A stretch of DNA of 64,000 nucleotides from Trachythela sp. YZ-2020 (Eukaryota; Cnidaria; Anthozoa; Malacalcyonacea; Clavulariidae), in the NCBI GenBank assembly GCA_016169945.1, contig JADLSH010000035.1, positions 836,363 through 900,362 of the forward strand, in the 5' to 3' direction. A program made the translations under genes and the position numbers. Shown here piece by piece: positions 1 to 11,325 of the stretch. How positions within the stretch are numbered: the stretch's first letter is position 1; every line of letters begins with the position of its first letter. The notes beneath the pieces are model-generated. The model was not told the DNA's origin. It worked only from the letters and a program-made list of their open reading frames with translations, and did not search any database.

Positions 1-1060
1 CAAAACAATTTCAATAGATTCTTAGGACATTTAAGAATCTGTGCCGATAGAAATCACATAAATTATATATCAGTAAATGGCAGTCGCGTTGTCACAATTT
101 TGATAACACAAAAGTACGTACTTTTTAAAACTCGGCAGATTGCTGTGTCTTTAAATAAGATCTTTCCTCTCCTTCCTTTCAGACTGTACTGCGACCATAG
201 GCTATTTGTAGCGATTTTTGCGAAAACGCGTCTAGCACTGTCACCTGCATCGCTGCCACACGATGCTGTACAAAAGTTAATCTAGAAAAACATATTACTT
301 TAGTTAACACAGAAATTCTCTGAGACTTTAAAAAGAGGGCACACACCGTAAGTTACCATTTTCTTCCTAAAATCATCGTCGGAAATCTGCTCGCATTGAA
401 TGCCGCCACTCCATCGATTGGCTCCGGTAGAATGTCCTCCAACATATCTGTGCCGCCAACACCTCGTGTAGCTGTTACTAGTTGCCTCAGCATTAGCATT
501 AGCAGACCCAATAATTGTATCCAATTTCAGGAGAACGGACGTCTGGAAGTCTTAAAAAATATGTGAAAAAAACATTATGAGATGAAAGTTAATAATTGAT
601 CACCACAATACATTGATAAAGACCATATCTTATTAGCAGTAGTGAGATTAACTCATTATCTGGAAACCCAGTATTGCTCAGGTGAATTTAGGAGCAATCT
701 TTTCGGGCTAAAGAAGATGTGATAGTGCTGTGAATTACTCAATAACATAAAATCATCGTAAAGGAATAAGCAACTTTTCCAAGCCACTTTTGAAATAACA
801 TGCTTGGTTTTGTACTTTGTGAATACAACGTTTGCCACAATGAATGTTAAATTGTGAAGAACTGTAAAACTCCATCCAGCCAGTTTAAGTCAAGGTATGA
901 TGAACACCAAAATGTTGCAACATATTGCAATCAAATTCAATCTACTGAATTACAAAACTTTTGAGCCCCACTATATTTGGTCTCTATGATTGTATCTATC
1001 TGCAAATTATTCTTTACCCAGCATATACTAAAACCAGCAATATTACTAACCAGAGTTAAA
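1..1060. other. Left edge; no firm gene
   Basis: AT-rich sequence with no recognisable protein. On the minus strand 353-530 looks exon-like: a pyrimidine-rich stretch ending AG lies just above 530 and a GTAACT donor-like site lies near 353. It is open in two frames, and I cannot choose between them or recognise either product. Nothing else stands out. Confidence 0.3.
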
Positions 1061-1065
1061 CTTAC

Positions 1066-1125
1066 TATCACGTGGCTGAGTTGATCTTGGTGTCATTACA
1101 GGTTGTGACGTCTCTGAGATGGAAT
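1066..1125 (-). other. Exon-like 60-bp module
   Basis: Read on the minus strand this block follows TTATTTACAG and ends at GATA|GTAAGT, good 3' and 5' splice sites. One frame is open (Ser-Ile-Ser-Glu-Thr-Ser-Gln-Pro-Val-Met-Thr-Pro...). A related block lies at 1518-1546 and a looser relative at 26249-26298. The product is unknown. It may be a duplicated exon of a minus-strand gene reaching beyond the window, or a repeat with splice-like ends. Confidence 0.3.
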
Positions 1126-1726
1126 CTGTAAATAATTATATTCATAAAGAAGTCAGTATACATACGTATCTATCACTCTTTACAAACAATGTTGTACTGT
1201 TAAACGTTTATTGTAATATTATAATATTCCATGCATTGAATTATGTATTGCTATTGCTTTAATTATCAAATACGCGAGCTAAACTTGCTAGCCTGTCCGC
1301 GCGTTGAAAAGTGAGCTGAACTCGACTGGAAATATATCAACGTTTAGGTCTTACTCTCCTTTGTACCAAGGGACATATCATGCAGCACAGCGAGGTACCT
1401 TTCAATTAATTATTGTTTAAATATAACGAACACCCTCTTATCCAAAGGTTCCAATATCCCACGAGATAGCAAAATCAACTCTTCGGGTTACCCATAAAAC
1501 TATATGCTAAAACTTACTATCACGGGGTTGAGTTGATCTTGGTGTCCTCACAGGATGAAAAATAGGTACGCTAAGCGTACATCTATCTGCTCATGGTGAT
1601 GCCACAGTTGCCATGAAGGAGTAATATTCAACAATAGGCAATTTCGTCTGGCAACTGACTAGTGTATTTACATATATATTTATGCGCATATTGTGGAGGA
1701 TTTATGCAACGGGCAGATAAATAAAT
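1126..1726. other. Intergenic; second exon-like block at 1518-1546
   Basis: No coding region recognised. 1513-1550 (minus) repeats the donor end of the module at 1066-1125: GACACCAAGATCAACTCA is shared, again followed by GTAAGT. The rest is featureless AT-rich sequence. Confidence 0.3.
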
Positions 1727-2007
1727 AAAATGGCTATCAAGACAATGTTCTGAGACAAATTGCCTAATTTTCGCTTCAATAAACTTTTTCTTGGAGCAAG
1801 TTATGAATACACAATTATGGCTGATTATTGAATGAATATCAGGCGAACAATCGTATGTTTTTGTTTTCAGTATTATTCATATATTTAGCCCAAAATACGT
1901 CTGCCGTGCCATGAATATTTGTATCATATTTTAATGTTATATTCCTTGTTGCCTGCGAGCAACAATAGACCCAGCAACTACTACATTTTCGTCACACCAC
2001 AATAATA
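1727..2007. repeat. Direct repeat, copy 1 (about 280 bp)
   Basis: Nearly identical to 3018-3297, with only a few substitutions and one indel. It begins AAAATGGCTATCAAGACAAT and ends near ACACCACAATAATA. The two copies bracket about 1 kb. This resembles the LTRs of a small LTR or TRIM element, but I find no primer-binding site or polypurine tract and no target duplication outside the pair, so a simple segmental duplication is equally likely. Confidence 0.7.
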
Positions 2008-3017
2008 TGATCATAGATAATTGTTATTCAAATACAGAAGTAAAAAAATTGTATGGGAAACGCTTGCGTGCAAGACGTACAAGCTTGACAACGGATATTT
2101 CTGTGATAATTGCTGCCGAGCGCCAGCGAGGCAGCATACTATTCTTGCCCGTGCCAGTCCCCTTTGTCGAGTTATGTAGAGTCAACGAGATCTCAGTTTG
2201 AAACTTGTTCTGTTAGCAAACCGGGGGGGAACGGGGGGCAGTCATCAGGCAAACGCCTGAGAAGCAGATGCTCAACTGCGCATGTTTTGCTGGCACATTG
2301 TATTCTGTGACCTTGTCTTCTACCAGGTTGCCTTGTCGTCGAATATTTTATTTAAAGTCGAGTCTGTTCAAGCGTTTGGGTGGATCGAAGTATAATAATG
2401 AGGAGCTATAGGATCATCTTAAAATATTGCAAGATGTAGAGAGAACTAACGTCCTCGGTTTTTTTATAAAAAGATGACTGTTTACAGTGTAATAATTATC
2501 AAGAATATGTGACAGCTGACCCTTGAACTCTAATAAATAGAGTTCGCTATTGCGCGTTTATGTCTGAATTATCATTCAACACTGATTTCTAGTTTCTCTT
2601 TAGTTTCCCACAAATACAAATATATACCCACGTATGGTTCGCTCAAAGTATTGCAGAGTATAGATGTTTTAGAGCGATGCGCTTTACGATCTTCAAGTCT
2701 TGAAGGAGCATAATGTTTGTTGTTGGAAATATAATACTCTCATATAGACTGAAGTATGTCGAATATTTTACATAGTGCGTGACGAATATCAGCATGATTT
2801 GTACGTTCGTATTGCATTTATCATACCGTTTCCTTGATGCGTTAATATTGATCTGGTTAAAACACAATTAGTACGTAACTCAAAATGCGCAAGTATTCTA
2901 CAAAGATGCATACAAGATTGACAAGAAAATTTCATGCGTTTTGTGCGGATGACTTGGGTGACCGGGGGAGTGCAAGTTTGTGACACCCCCCAACCTCGTA
3001 TCGAGGCGCTTTTAAGG
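2008..3017. repeat. Spacer between direct repeats, with a copy of the 31-33 kb palindrome arm
   Basis: 2386-2830 is a diverged copy of the right arm of the palindrome at 31400-33012. The shared landmarks appear in the same order: GAGCTATAGG, CAGCTGACCCTTGAACTCTA, the CTTCAAG...CTTGAAG block and TATAGACTGAAGTA. The first 370 bp of the spacer show nothing recognisable beyond a G-run near 2223. Confidence 0.6.
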
Positions 3018-3297
3018 AAAATGGCTATCAAGACAATGTTCTGAGACAAATTGCCTAATTTTCGCTTCAATAAACTTTTTCTTGGAGCAAGTTATGAATA
3101 CACAATTATGGCTGATTATTGAATGAATATCAGACGAAGAATCGTATGTTTTTGTTTTCAGTATTATTCATATATTTAGCCCAAAATACGTCTGCCGTGC
3201 CATGAATATTTGTATCATATTTTAATGTTATATCCTTGTTGCCTGCGAGCAACAATAGACCCAGCAACTACTACGTTTTCGTCACACCACAATAATA
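3018..3297. repeat. Direct repeat, copy 2 (about 280 bp)
   Basis: Partner of 1727-2007 in the same orientation. Differences include CGTTTT for CATTTT near the end. Downstream it runs straight into unrelated sequence and then the minisatellite at 3324. Confidence 0.7.
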
Positions 3298-3323
3298 CAG
3301 TACTGCCTAGAAGTAAGTTAACA

Positions 3324-3460
3324 CTGCGGTTCGGTTGCGGTTCGTCCGGTTAGCGGGTGCGGTGCGTGTGGTTAGCGGATGCTGTGCGTGCGGTTACCGG
3401 TTGCGTGCGTGCGGTTAGCGGGTGACGTGCGTGCGGTTTGCGGTTGCGGTTCGTGCGTAA
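3324..3460. repeat. GC-rich minisatellite, 22-bp unit
   Basis: About six imperfect units of roughly 22 bp built on GTGCGTGCGGTTAGCGGGTG. It is strikingly GC-rich for this AT-rich window and purine-skewed on one strand. Confidence 0.75.
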
Positions 3461-3465
3461 TCACA

Positions 3466-4378
3466 CATCAAACAGAAAAACCACTGCGTCGTGTTCCGAC
3501 GGTTTCCGATACAACTGTTATTATGCGGAAAACGGACTTGTTCCTATATTGATTAATTTGTTTACTAAATTACTATTTTCTCTAATAAACTGTATAACAT
3601 AAACAACTGATATGAATTTATTTTATGAATATAAAGAGAATGAGGTGTTGAGGCAAAGTATAAACTCAGATCAACAAACGTGTCACCAATACAAACCCTA
3701 CGGGTTTGCCGCATGATATTTGCGTGTTAGTAAACAAGAAACCGTAATGTGATAAGCGACACTTTTATAAATCTATTCAATAGCTCTACTATATTAATTC
3801 TACTTTGCTATAAAATATGACGCAACGTTTGATAAAATGACAAGCTTGTTACACGTTGTCGACAGGCTTGCTGTAGTACGAGCTTGTTAAGCCAACAACT
3901 TGTGAACAAGATGTGAGATTTTTACGTGCGTAAATAAACCTAGTAACTTTTTGTCATACGCGTATCAGTTTAAAAGCCTATAGAAAAGGGTTTATATAGC
4001 ATGCAGCAAATTCCGAAGTCAACAAATGCATTAATTTATAAAAAAATATTTAACTATTATTGTAAGCGAATACCTATACGTTTGCAAGTAAGATTTTGGC
4101 GCATCTTTCCATGTATTGTAGTACGTGTATATGTAACAGAGAGAGGGGCTTATACGGCACAAAACTCCCAAAGTTATAAACATACGATAATGAAGAATCG
4201 TAGGATGAGACATCTCAAACATTACAGTCAAACAAGTCAGACCTAGTTTTCTTACTCTACTGTACGTATAAAGGAGTTGTAAAAAAGCAATTAAACTTTT
4301 GATAATTTAAGTCAAGTTAAGCTTTAATAGCTAAATAATGGATTTAGCTAAGATTATTTGACCTCACACATTTGTTAT
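3466..4378. other. Intergenic, no gene seen
   Basis: AT-rich sequence up to the left end of the large CACTA element. Small open frames on both strands overlap at 4001-4246 and show no protein-like composition. Confidence 0.3.
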
Positions 4379-4399
4379 CACGGGACGAAAATATACATT

Positions 4400-4870
4400 T
4401 ACGCACGCGTAAAATAAATAGCAAAGGTATTGTGTAGATGAAATTTACCGAATTTGCTCAATTTTGCACACTAGGAAATATGATCAATGGCAACATCTTT
4501 ACAGTGTTTCCATTTTTTTCTTTACATCTCAACACAATTTGTAAATGTGACGTTAAACTGTTGGAAAAGTCACATTTACCTAAATTTGCTCGTTAGCAAA
4601 TTTGTTTGTAAAAACCATCTTTACAAATGACTTTACGCAATGAAATGTAGTAGCTAACAAAAATCGACTTTCAATAGATTTGCTCGTTAGCAAATTTATT
4701 GCAAAGACCAAATTTGCGAACTTTACGAATAACTTTGCACGCTTGGTAGAAACGAGCTTTGCAGAATGTTTGCGTGATAGGAAATAAAAACAAAAACCAC
4801 TTTTACTTCACCTTTACTTTCAAAAATGACTAGCTTTGCAATTGTAGTTATGTTTGCAAATGTGTATTTT
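4400..4870. repeat. Left subterminal repeat field of the CACTA element
   Basis: Dense, degenerate repeats in both orientations of TTTGCTCGTTAGCAAATTTG-like and TTTACAAATGACTTT-like words. The same vocabulary occurs at 15785-16165 and 20640-20985. Confidence 0.6.
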
Positions 4871-5126
4871 GAATAATGTAATATATTAATGATAGATATA
4901 ACTTAACTAGAAGAGACTATTACAGCTAGTAAAAAGCTAGTACAACGTCGTCGACGTCGACTCCTTAACAATTATAATATAAGGCTGTATAGCATTAATT
5001 ATATAAGCGGATTTATTCCCCCTAAGCCCTTACAGCCCATACATGTATAGGGTGATTGGCTTGAATATGGTAGGTGTTTACCGACTTATGATGATTATTT
5101 GCACTTCTAGCACTTATGTATCAGTC

Positions 5127-5899
5127 CAGCTGCGACCACCCCCCCCCCCCGGGCCAACTCCCGGGCATTGGTAAATTTTAAAAAATTTTGTGCAAATGCG
5201 CAGGGTTAAGGCATAAAAGAAGGAACAATGCCTCACCCCGGGGCAAAAGAGTAAAACAAATGTCCCACTTCCGTGCTGACAAATCAGTCAAGATTTTATG
5301 CTGGAAACGTCAAATATGCTTTGACACTGTACTAAATCATATGCGTGTTACCAATTATTACCTCAGTTTCTTGTACTTTTTGGATTTTTTGATAAAAGAA
5401 AGAAAACCATCGTGTTCAGATGAAAACAAAGGCTATGACACACATGCTACTCGCTGTCTACCGTTTATTTTAGATACTTGGCCTTTACTGAATATTTTTT
5501 GTTGTAAAACAGCATTAAACTAAGAAAAATAATGTGAGTCATGTAACGAAGAATTCTCAAACATTCTAAGTTTTACTTTTGAAAACCAATGGTAATATAA
5601 AACTAACTTTTATACACATATTATACAAGACAGGAATGCAACAAAGGTTAATGCTATTTCTATAGTTAGAGAGCTTAAGCAAGTACGTTGCGTTACACAA
5701 TAGAACTTGTTCCCTAGAATTTTTAGCAAAACGTGGTTGCCATTTTTTCTCCGTTAAGGACAAATTCCCGGGAATTCATTACTTGATGTTGACAAATACC
5801 CGGCCCCGGGTGAATGCGCGCCTGCAAATGCCCGGGCCTGGGGAGAAGTTAGCTTGCAAATGCCCGCACTGTCCGGCGGGGGGGGGATGGTTGCAGCTG
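5127..5899. mobile_element. Nonautonomous TIR element with C-run ends
   Basis: The left end CAGCTGCGACCACCCC and the reverse complement of the right end CAGCTGCAACCATCCC form terminal inverted repeats. Both run into C-tracts followed by CCGGGC words, and the interior edges carry AAATGCCCGGG-type motifs. An outer TCAGTC/GACTGA pair at 5121 and 5905 may extend the repeat. No clear target duplication. Style resembles the element at 42701-43145. Inserted inside the large CACTA element. Confidence 0.5.
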
Positions 5900-6617
5900 A
5901 AATTGACTGATGCATTATATCATTTGTTTTAATTACCTGAATGCTGTATTCCATTGTTGTGGATGGCTTCGTACAACTGCTCTGACTGTCCTCTGGTTCA
6001 TACATTAAACAAATTGGTATTGAAATTAGTTGCATAGTGGCAGAAATTAACTTTTTTCGGTTAGGGGGGCAAAGCCTCCTAAATTTCTGACAAAACCCTC
6101 AAATTTCCGACATACCCCCCATTTACACTCAAAATTATAGGCCATTTTTAGCCCTTTTTAGATCAAAATTTCTGACAAATGGCCAATTTTCTGGAAAGGT
6201 GAGGGGAGGCAGTTCTCCCCACCCCACCAAAATTTCCTCCATTGCAGTTGCATATGCTTAAGAGGTAAATGGAAGTGGCACCGCCAATATTTTCCGGTTA
6301 ACTCAGCTTGCAATGCATCCAGATGCGCCTTAGTTTTAGTATTTTACTCTGTATAAAGCTAGATCATTTTGCTTGTCAGTGGTAGGGTACTGCCAGTTAA
6401 TGGGTTAAATTGAGTCATATATAAATCATTGCATAGCACATCCCTTAAATTAAGTATCGATACTGTATATGCTTTTTCCACTCTTTAGGAGACATGATGC
6501 TCAAGAAATTTACTCATTTGTATTTAATATACATTATAATGCGATTATGTTGGATGATCTGGATTATAGCGAATTCTTTGGACTTTTCTGCAAAGGTAAG
6601 ACATTTAACAATTATAC

Positions 6618-7803
6618 AAGGGTGCACGGCTGTGCGCCTTTTGATAAATTTAAAAGTAAATTATGACACTAATTCTCATTTCTTACCTGAAACAATCTGC
6701 GAATTATTTCATCTTTGTCTTCTTTAGTTGCAAAATATTGTTTATTTCAATTTTGTGTTTGTTAAATTTCTACTCTCACATGGGCGTCCGCTGACTTACT
6801 GTATCGTCAGTATCGAATTGCCGTTTGTGAAATCAGTTGACCTACTGTATCAAATTGTTGTTTGTAAAATCAGCACGAAATTTAAAATAATAAATAGATG
6901 GGAGTGAAACTCTTGGCAAATCATATGTAAAATATTTCAACAGATGCTGTAGCAAGTTGCTAGGCACAGCAGCTGTAACGCTAGGCACACTGCCATCTAT
7001 GGAATTGCCCAATCTAGGATTCAGTTTGAGTAACGCCGAATGATATTAATAGATTTCAATGGCTCAAACTTTGCCTATGGAGTCAAGTTTCGATATATTG
7101 GTGTCATATTTCGTTTCATTTTATAGAATTGAGGCAACTTTCGAGTATTGAAGTAGAAACAGCATATGATTTATAAATTTACAAGGGAATGTGAGCAGAA
7201 CCGTCTGCAAAATATAAATAAAGCAATTACTTGTCCCTGCCTACTTGTAAGTGTAAAAAACTAAGAATATCTGGTAGATTCCAATATCCTTTGATGTAAA
7301 TAATGTTACATCATCTTGAGACCACCAACAAACATTTTTCCCTGAATAACGACACAATGCAATCAATATTTTGCACAGTTATAAAATATAAAATATCCAA
7401 GATATGAGCCGAAATCCCCCCTGGTTTTGCTACGACATTTGGAGAAGCGATGTTCCAAATTCTTAAATGCTATTGGTTAATTTGCATCACGTGCCAACAG
7501 TTTCTCTCCCCTCTATTTTTTATTTTAAATTTTGCACTGATTTTATAAATGGCAATTCGATACATTAAGTCAGCTAGCAGACGTGCATGTGAGAGTAGAA
7601 ATTCAAACACAAAATTTAAATAAACAATGTGTCAGCATGAAGTTAATCTAAATTTTCAAAGCTTTTTTCTACAATATTTTGCAACTAAAGAAGACAAAGA
7701 TGAAATAATCATAATTCACAGATTGTTTCAGGTAAGAAATGAGAATTAGTGTCAGAATTTACTCTTAAAATTGATCAAAAAGTGTACTGCCATGTACCGA
7801 GTT
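6618..7803. mobile_element. Long inverted-repeat (fold-back) element
   Basis: Left arm about 6618-6925 and right arm about 7478-7803 are inverted copies of roughly 310-325 bp with moderate divergence, around a 550-bp spacer. Shared landmarks include TTCTCATTTCTTACCTGAAA and CATCTTTGTCTTCTTTAGTT. Both arms contain an exon-like stretch ending TTTCAG|GTAAG. In the right arm it reads open from an ATG at 7627 to 7733 (Met-Cys-Gln-His-Glu-Val...Arg-Leu-Phe-Gln). This could be a transposon with long TIRs that once held the first exon of a gene. Confidence 0.55.
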
Positions 7804-8318
7804 AATACACATTGTATATAAGCTTGTATGTTGGTTACCGATCAACCAGACTGAGTTTGTTTTCAATGGTTTGATGTTGCATTTTGGTTTTCAATGGTTT
7901 TACTGTTACAAAATATACAAAAAGCGAAAAAAATAGAAAGTCATTGAAACCTTTTACAGCTCATACATGACTGAGTAATTTCTTTTCTGAATTCAATATT
8001 TTAATAATTTATCGTTTCTTCAAAATGTTCAGCCATTTCAAAATTTTGAGACATTACATCATGCAACTAGACAGTTTAAATTTTACCAAAAACTGTTTAT
8101 TTTTGTTTCACCCATTGACTATTAAAACCACCCAATCTTTCATGTACAGTGATAGCATACAGATGTATTCTAAAAAGAACATAGCTACCCTATTTAAGAA
8201 CAAGCATGCAACACATGAGACCATGAAACAAAATGTTAACAGTGAATGTATAATATATACAGGTCAACTGGTTTAGATGGGATGCCATTGTACATTTCAT
8301 ATAATTCTTTGGGCTTAC

Positions 8319-8477
8319 CTTGACAATGGCTGGCACAACTTCTTTCGATTTGTCATTTGACTGATTTATTTTCATGGTCTCCTGGAATGCCAGTATTTTT
8401 GTATTTAGTTCCAGGATGGTCCGCTGATTTTGTAGAATCCTTCTGGCCATTTCATTGTCTTGTACTATCTCGTTCAT
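8319..8477 (-). CDS. Putative first exon, coiled-coil protein, divergent from the transposase
   Basis: Minus-strand open stretch from a Met at 8477 to a consensus donor (AAG|GTAAGC) at 8318. The 53 residues (Met-Asn-Glu-Ile-Val-Gln-Asp-Asn-Glu...Pro-Ala-Ile-Val-Lys) are charged and heptad-like, as expected for a short coiled coil. It starts 250 bp from the transposase ATG on the opposite strand, so the two could share a divergent promoter. CACTA elements often carry a second, DNA-binding gene and this may be its remnant. I found no convincing following exon. Confidence 0.35.
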
Positions 8478-8727
8478 ACTTCTTTTTTTCGAAAAATCTT
8501 AATCCAAACGCACCAAGAATGACCGAGATAAAAAAAATAATGAAAATCTGAAATATTTTCCCGCCTTATAGCGCTATTTTTACTGTATGTGCTACTATTG
8601 GTTAAAAACAGTCACATGATGCGCAACAGTATCCTCCGTTTACATCAGGTATGTCTACTTATCCCCTCCTATCCCTCGTATAGTGGTCAAATTGTTTTGT
8701 TGCTATGGTAACTGACTTATAACCATC

Positions 8728-11325
8728 ATGGCGGATTCAGCTGATCTTAATTATACTACGTTCTGTCCGCATTGCGAGACTTCTTTACCACCTAGGACGT
8801 TTCGCTACCACAGGGAAAGATTTTATGATACGGTTAACGATGTTTGGGGAAAAAGTAATGAAATAAGTAGTGATGAAGACGTGGGGCCGATGGAAACTAA
8901 TTCAGATTGTGATAATCGATACGACTCTTGCGAGTCTTTGAATAATGATAATAATAATTATAATCGTGAACAAGAGAGCCTGCTATATCACGAGGTGTGG
9001 GATAATACTCAACGTGCTGAGATTGATGAGGATTTTGTTGAACACAACGAAACTCCACCGTCTGTTGATGTGCAAACCCAATCCACTTCTCGCCCTAATC
9101 ATCCGTTGAATAGTGCATGTACTCGTTGTTTAGTTATTCTACTTGCTTACTTCTGGACGTGTTTTTGTATATCTGACAATGGGATGGAATTTTTACTCTC
9201 TGGTTTAAAACGATTATTTGAATCGTTTAGTATGTCCAGTAACTTGTTTGCAGGCCTTGCTATTGCTTTCCCCGGCACGTTGTACTGTTTCAAGAAACAA
9301 CTTGGATTAACGAAAGACAAGTTTATAAAATACGTTGTATGTCCAAAGTGCCACTCTTTATACACATTCGAAGATAGCTATTATACTGTAGGGTCATGCA
9401 ACAAATCCAAAAAGTGTAGTTTCGTGAAATTTGCCAATCACAGGCAGCATTGGAGACGGCGCCCTTGTGGGGAAACCTTGCTTAAAGAGGTAACTTTGAA
9501 AGACAACACGAAGCGATTATACCCTCATAAAGTTTACTGCTATCAGAGTGTAATTGAAAGTATCAAGAGGTTGGTGAAACGGCCAAACTTTGTTGATCGT
9601 TGTGAACTGTGGCGCACTCGTGAAGTGCGTTCCGTCGGTCAAATAATGGGCGATGTTTTCGATGGGCGGATTTGGCGAGATTTTCAAACGTACGAAGGTG
9701 TGCCGTTCTTAGCTGCTCCACGAAATTATGCGCTGATGTTAAACGTTGATTGGATGCAGCCGTTCGACCGTACAATTTATTCTATGGGAGTGATATACCT
9801 CGTGTTGATGAATCTTCCCAGGCATGAGCGTTTTAAGAGAGAGAATGTAATTCTTGTTGGCCTTATTCCTGGTCCAAGTGAACCCCAGCTAAATATAAAC
9901 ACATATATTTCACCTCTTGTGGATGAACTTCTTATTCTGTGGAACGATGGGGTGATGATTCGACACGCTGGTTCACAAATTATCCCTGAACGTTTTAGAG
10001 CTGCTCTATTATGCGTTGCTTGCGATATTCCGGCTAGCAGAAAAGTATGTGGTTTCACCGGTCATCATTCCAGGATGGGATGCAATAAATGTAACAAAGC
10101 TTTTGGAGTTGGGGGAGTGGGTGTTCCAAATGACTACTCGGGCTTTGAGAGTTTTACTTCACGAAATATAATAGAACACCGGAGACATATCGAAGAGATA
10201 CTAGCACAGACAACACAGGAAGCTAGAAGTACTACTGAATCTTTATACGGTGCGCGGTATTCTGAGCTCTTAAGACTTCCATACTTCGACTGTGTTCGTT
10301 TTACTGTAGTTGACCCCATGCACAATCTCTTCTTGGGGACAGCAAAACACTTGGTTGATGTTTGGTTAGAACTCTTGACTTTAAGTGCGAATGACTTACA
10401 ACAGGTTCAAGAGAAAGTAGATTCATGCCGTGTTCCCTCTGAACTAGGACGTATTCCAACTAAGATCGCAAAGATGTTTTCGGGGTTTACTGCGGAACAG
10501 TGGAAGAATTGGGTCACCGTTTTTTCGTTGTTTGCTTTGTTTCGCCATCTTCCCAAAAGAGATTACAGTTGCTGGGCGCATTTTGTCATCGCATGTAATC
10601 TTCTTTGCACCACATTAATAAAGATAACAGATGTAGGTGTTGCGCATCATCATCTTTTACAATTTTGTAAAGAATTTGAAAACATTTATGGCAAAGAACG
10701 TGTGACGCCAAACATGCACCTCCACGTCCATTTGGCGGATTGTGTTTTAGATTATGGACCAGTTTATAGCTTCTGGCTTTTTAGCTTTGAACGATATAAC
10801 GGAATTTTGGGGAAATACCACACCAATAACAAATCCGTTGAGTTACAGTTGATGAGAAAGTTCGTCAGAGACCAGGATCTGGACGATCTGGAGTTTCCCG
10901 CTGATTACAAAGATCAAATGCAGCCACTGATTGCCAAGGTTCGAGAAAACACTAGGGCACAAGATTTCGGTATTGATTGCGCGAAGATATTAAATCTTCT
11001 TAAATTAAGCGACGGTGAAATTGACGTAGCAAATGAACTTTGGTATGCGGTTGATTGTCTTTCCTTTGGACCACCTCATGTCATTCGTTGCTTGGACGAT
11101 GATGATCTGCTTTACCTCACTCAGCTATATCGATTGTTCTTTCCAGATGCATTAGATATAACAATTCCGCGATCCTACGATCAATATGCGTCACTTGAAT
11201 TGGCTCACGGTTTTCCAGGCTCAACAGGTGCTCGTTTGTTCTCGCTAAGTGGGCCGCTCGATTTAGTGGGGAAGTCGACATGCAATCGACAGATGTTCGA
11301 CCCGGCGTCATTATGCACTTTGTGA
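8728..11325 (+). CDS. CACTA-type (Tnp2-like) transposase
   Basis: An 865-residue frame starting Met-Ala-Asp-Ser. Function: DDE transposase of the CACTA (EnSpm) superfamily, cutting and joining element ends in the nucleus. Visible features: an N-terminal Cys-x2-Cys (13-16) followed by His/Arg, possibly a zinc-binding DNA contact; an acidic low-complexity stretch (45-110); Cys-x2-Cys at 205-208 with further Cys to 230; the Tnp2 core with LNVDW (Asp341), the VDPMHNLFLG signature (Asp529) and FSFERYNG (Glu688), the likely catalytic triad. NMHLHVHLADCV just before the Glu is also typical. The family C-terminus continues in another frame (see 11200-11588), so this copy is probably inactive or needs correction there. 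No internal intron is evident. Confidence 0.9.
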   Translation: MADSADLNYTTFCPHCETSLPPRTFRYHRERFYDTVNDVWGKSNEISSDEDVGPMETNSDCDNRYDSCESLNNDNNNYNREQESLLYHEVWDNTQRAEIDEDFVEHNETPPSVDVQTQSTSRPNHPLNSACTRCLVILLAYFWTCFCISDNGMEFLLSGLKRLFESFSMSSNLFAGLAIAFPGTLYCFKKQLGLTKDKFIKYVVCPKCHSLYTFEDSYYTVGSCNKSKKCSFVKFANHRQHWRRRPCGETLLKEVTLKDNTKRLYPHKVYCYQSVIESIKRLVKRPNFVDRCELWRTREVRSVGQIMGDVFDGRIWRDFQTYEGVPFLAAPRNYALMLNVDWMQPFDRTIYSMGVIYLVLMNLPRHERFKRENVILVGLIPGPSEPQLNINTYISPLVDELLILWNDGVMIRHAGSQIIPERFRAALLCVACDIPASRKVCGFTGHHSRMGCNKCNKAFGVGGVGVPNDYSGFESFTSRNIIEHRRHIEEILAQTTQEARSTTESLYGARYSELLRLPYFDCVRFTVVDPMHNLFLGTAKHLVDVWLELLTLSANDLQQVQEKVDSCRVPSELGRIPTKIAKMFSGFTAEQWKNWVTVFSLFALFRHLPKRDYSCWAHFVIACNLLCTTLIKITDVGVAHHHLLQFCKEFENIYGKERVTPNMHLHVHLADCVLDYGPVYSFWLFSFERYNGILGKYHTNNKSVELQLMRKFVRDQDLDDLEFPADYKDQMQPLIAKVRENTRAQDFGIDCAKILNLLKLSDGEIDVANELWYAVDCLSFGPPHVIRCLDDDDLLYLTQLYRLFFPDALDITIPRSYDQYASLELAHGFPGSTGARLFSLSGPLDLVGKSTCNRQMFDPASLCTL

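Noticed and set aside
1727..3297. LTR retrotransposon
   Set aside because: No primer-binding site, polypurine tract, gag/pol remnant or flanking duplication was visible.
9147..10325. Minus-strand frames within the transposase
   Set aside because: Antisense shadows.
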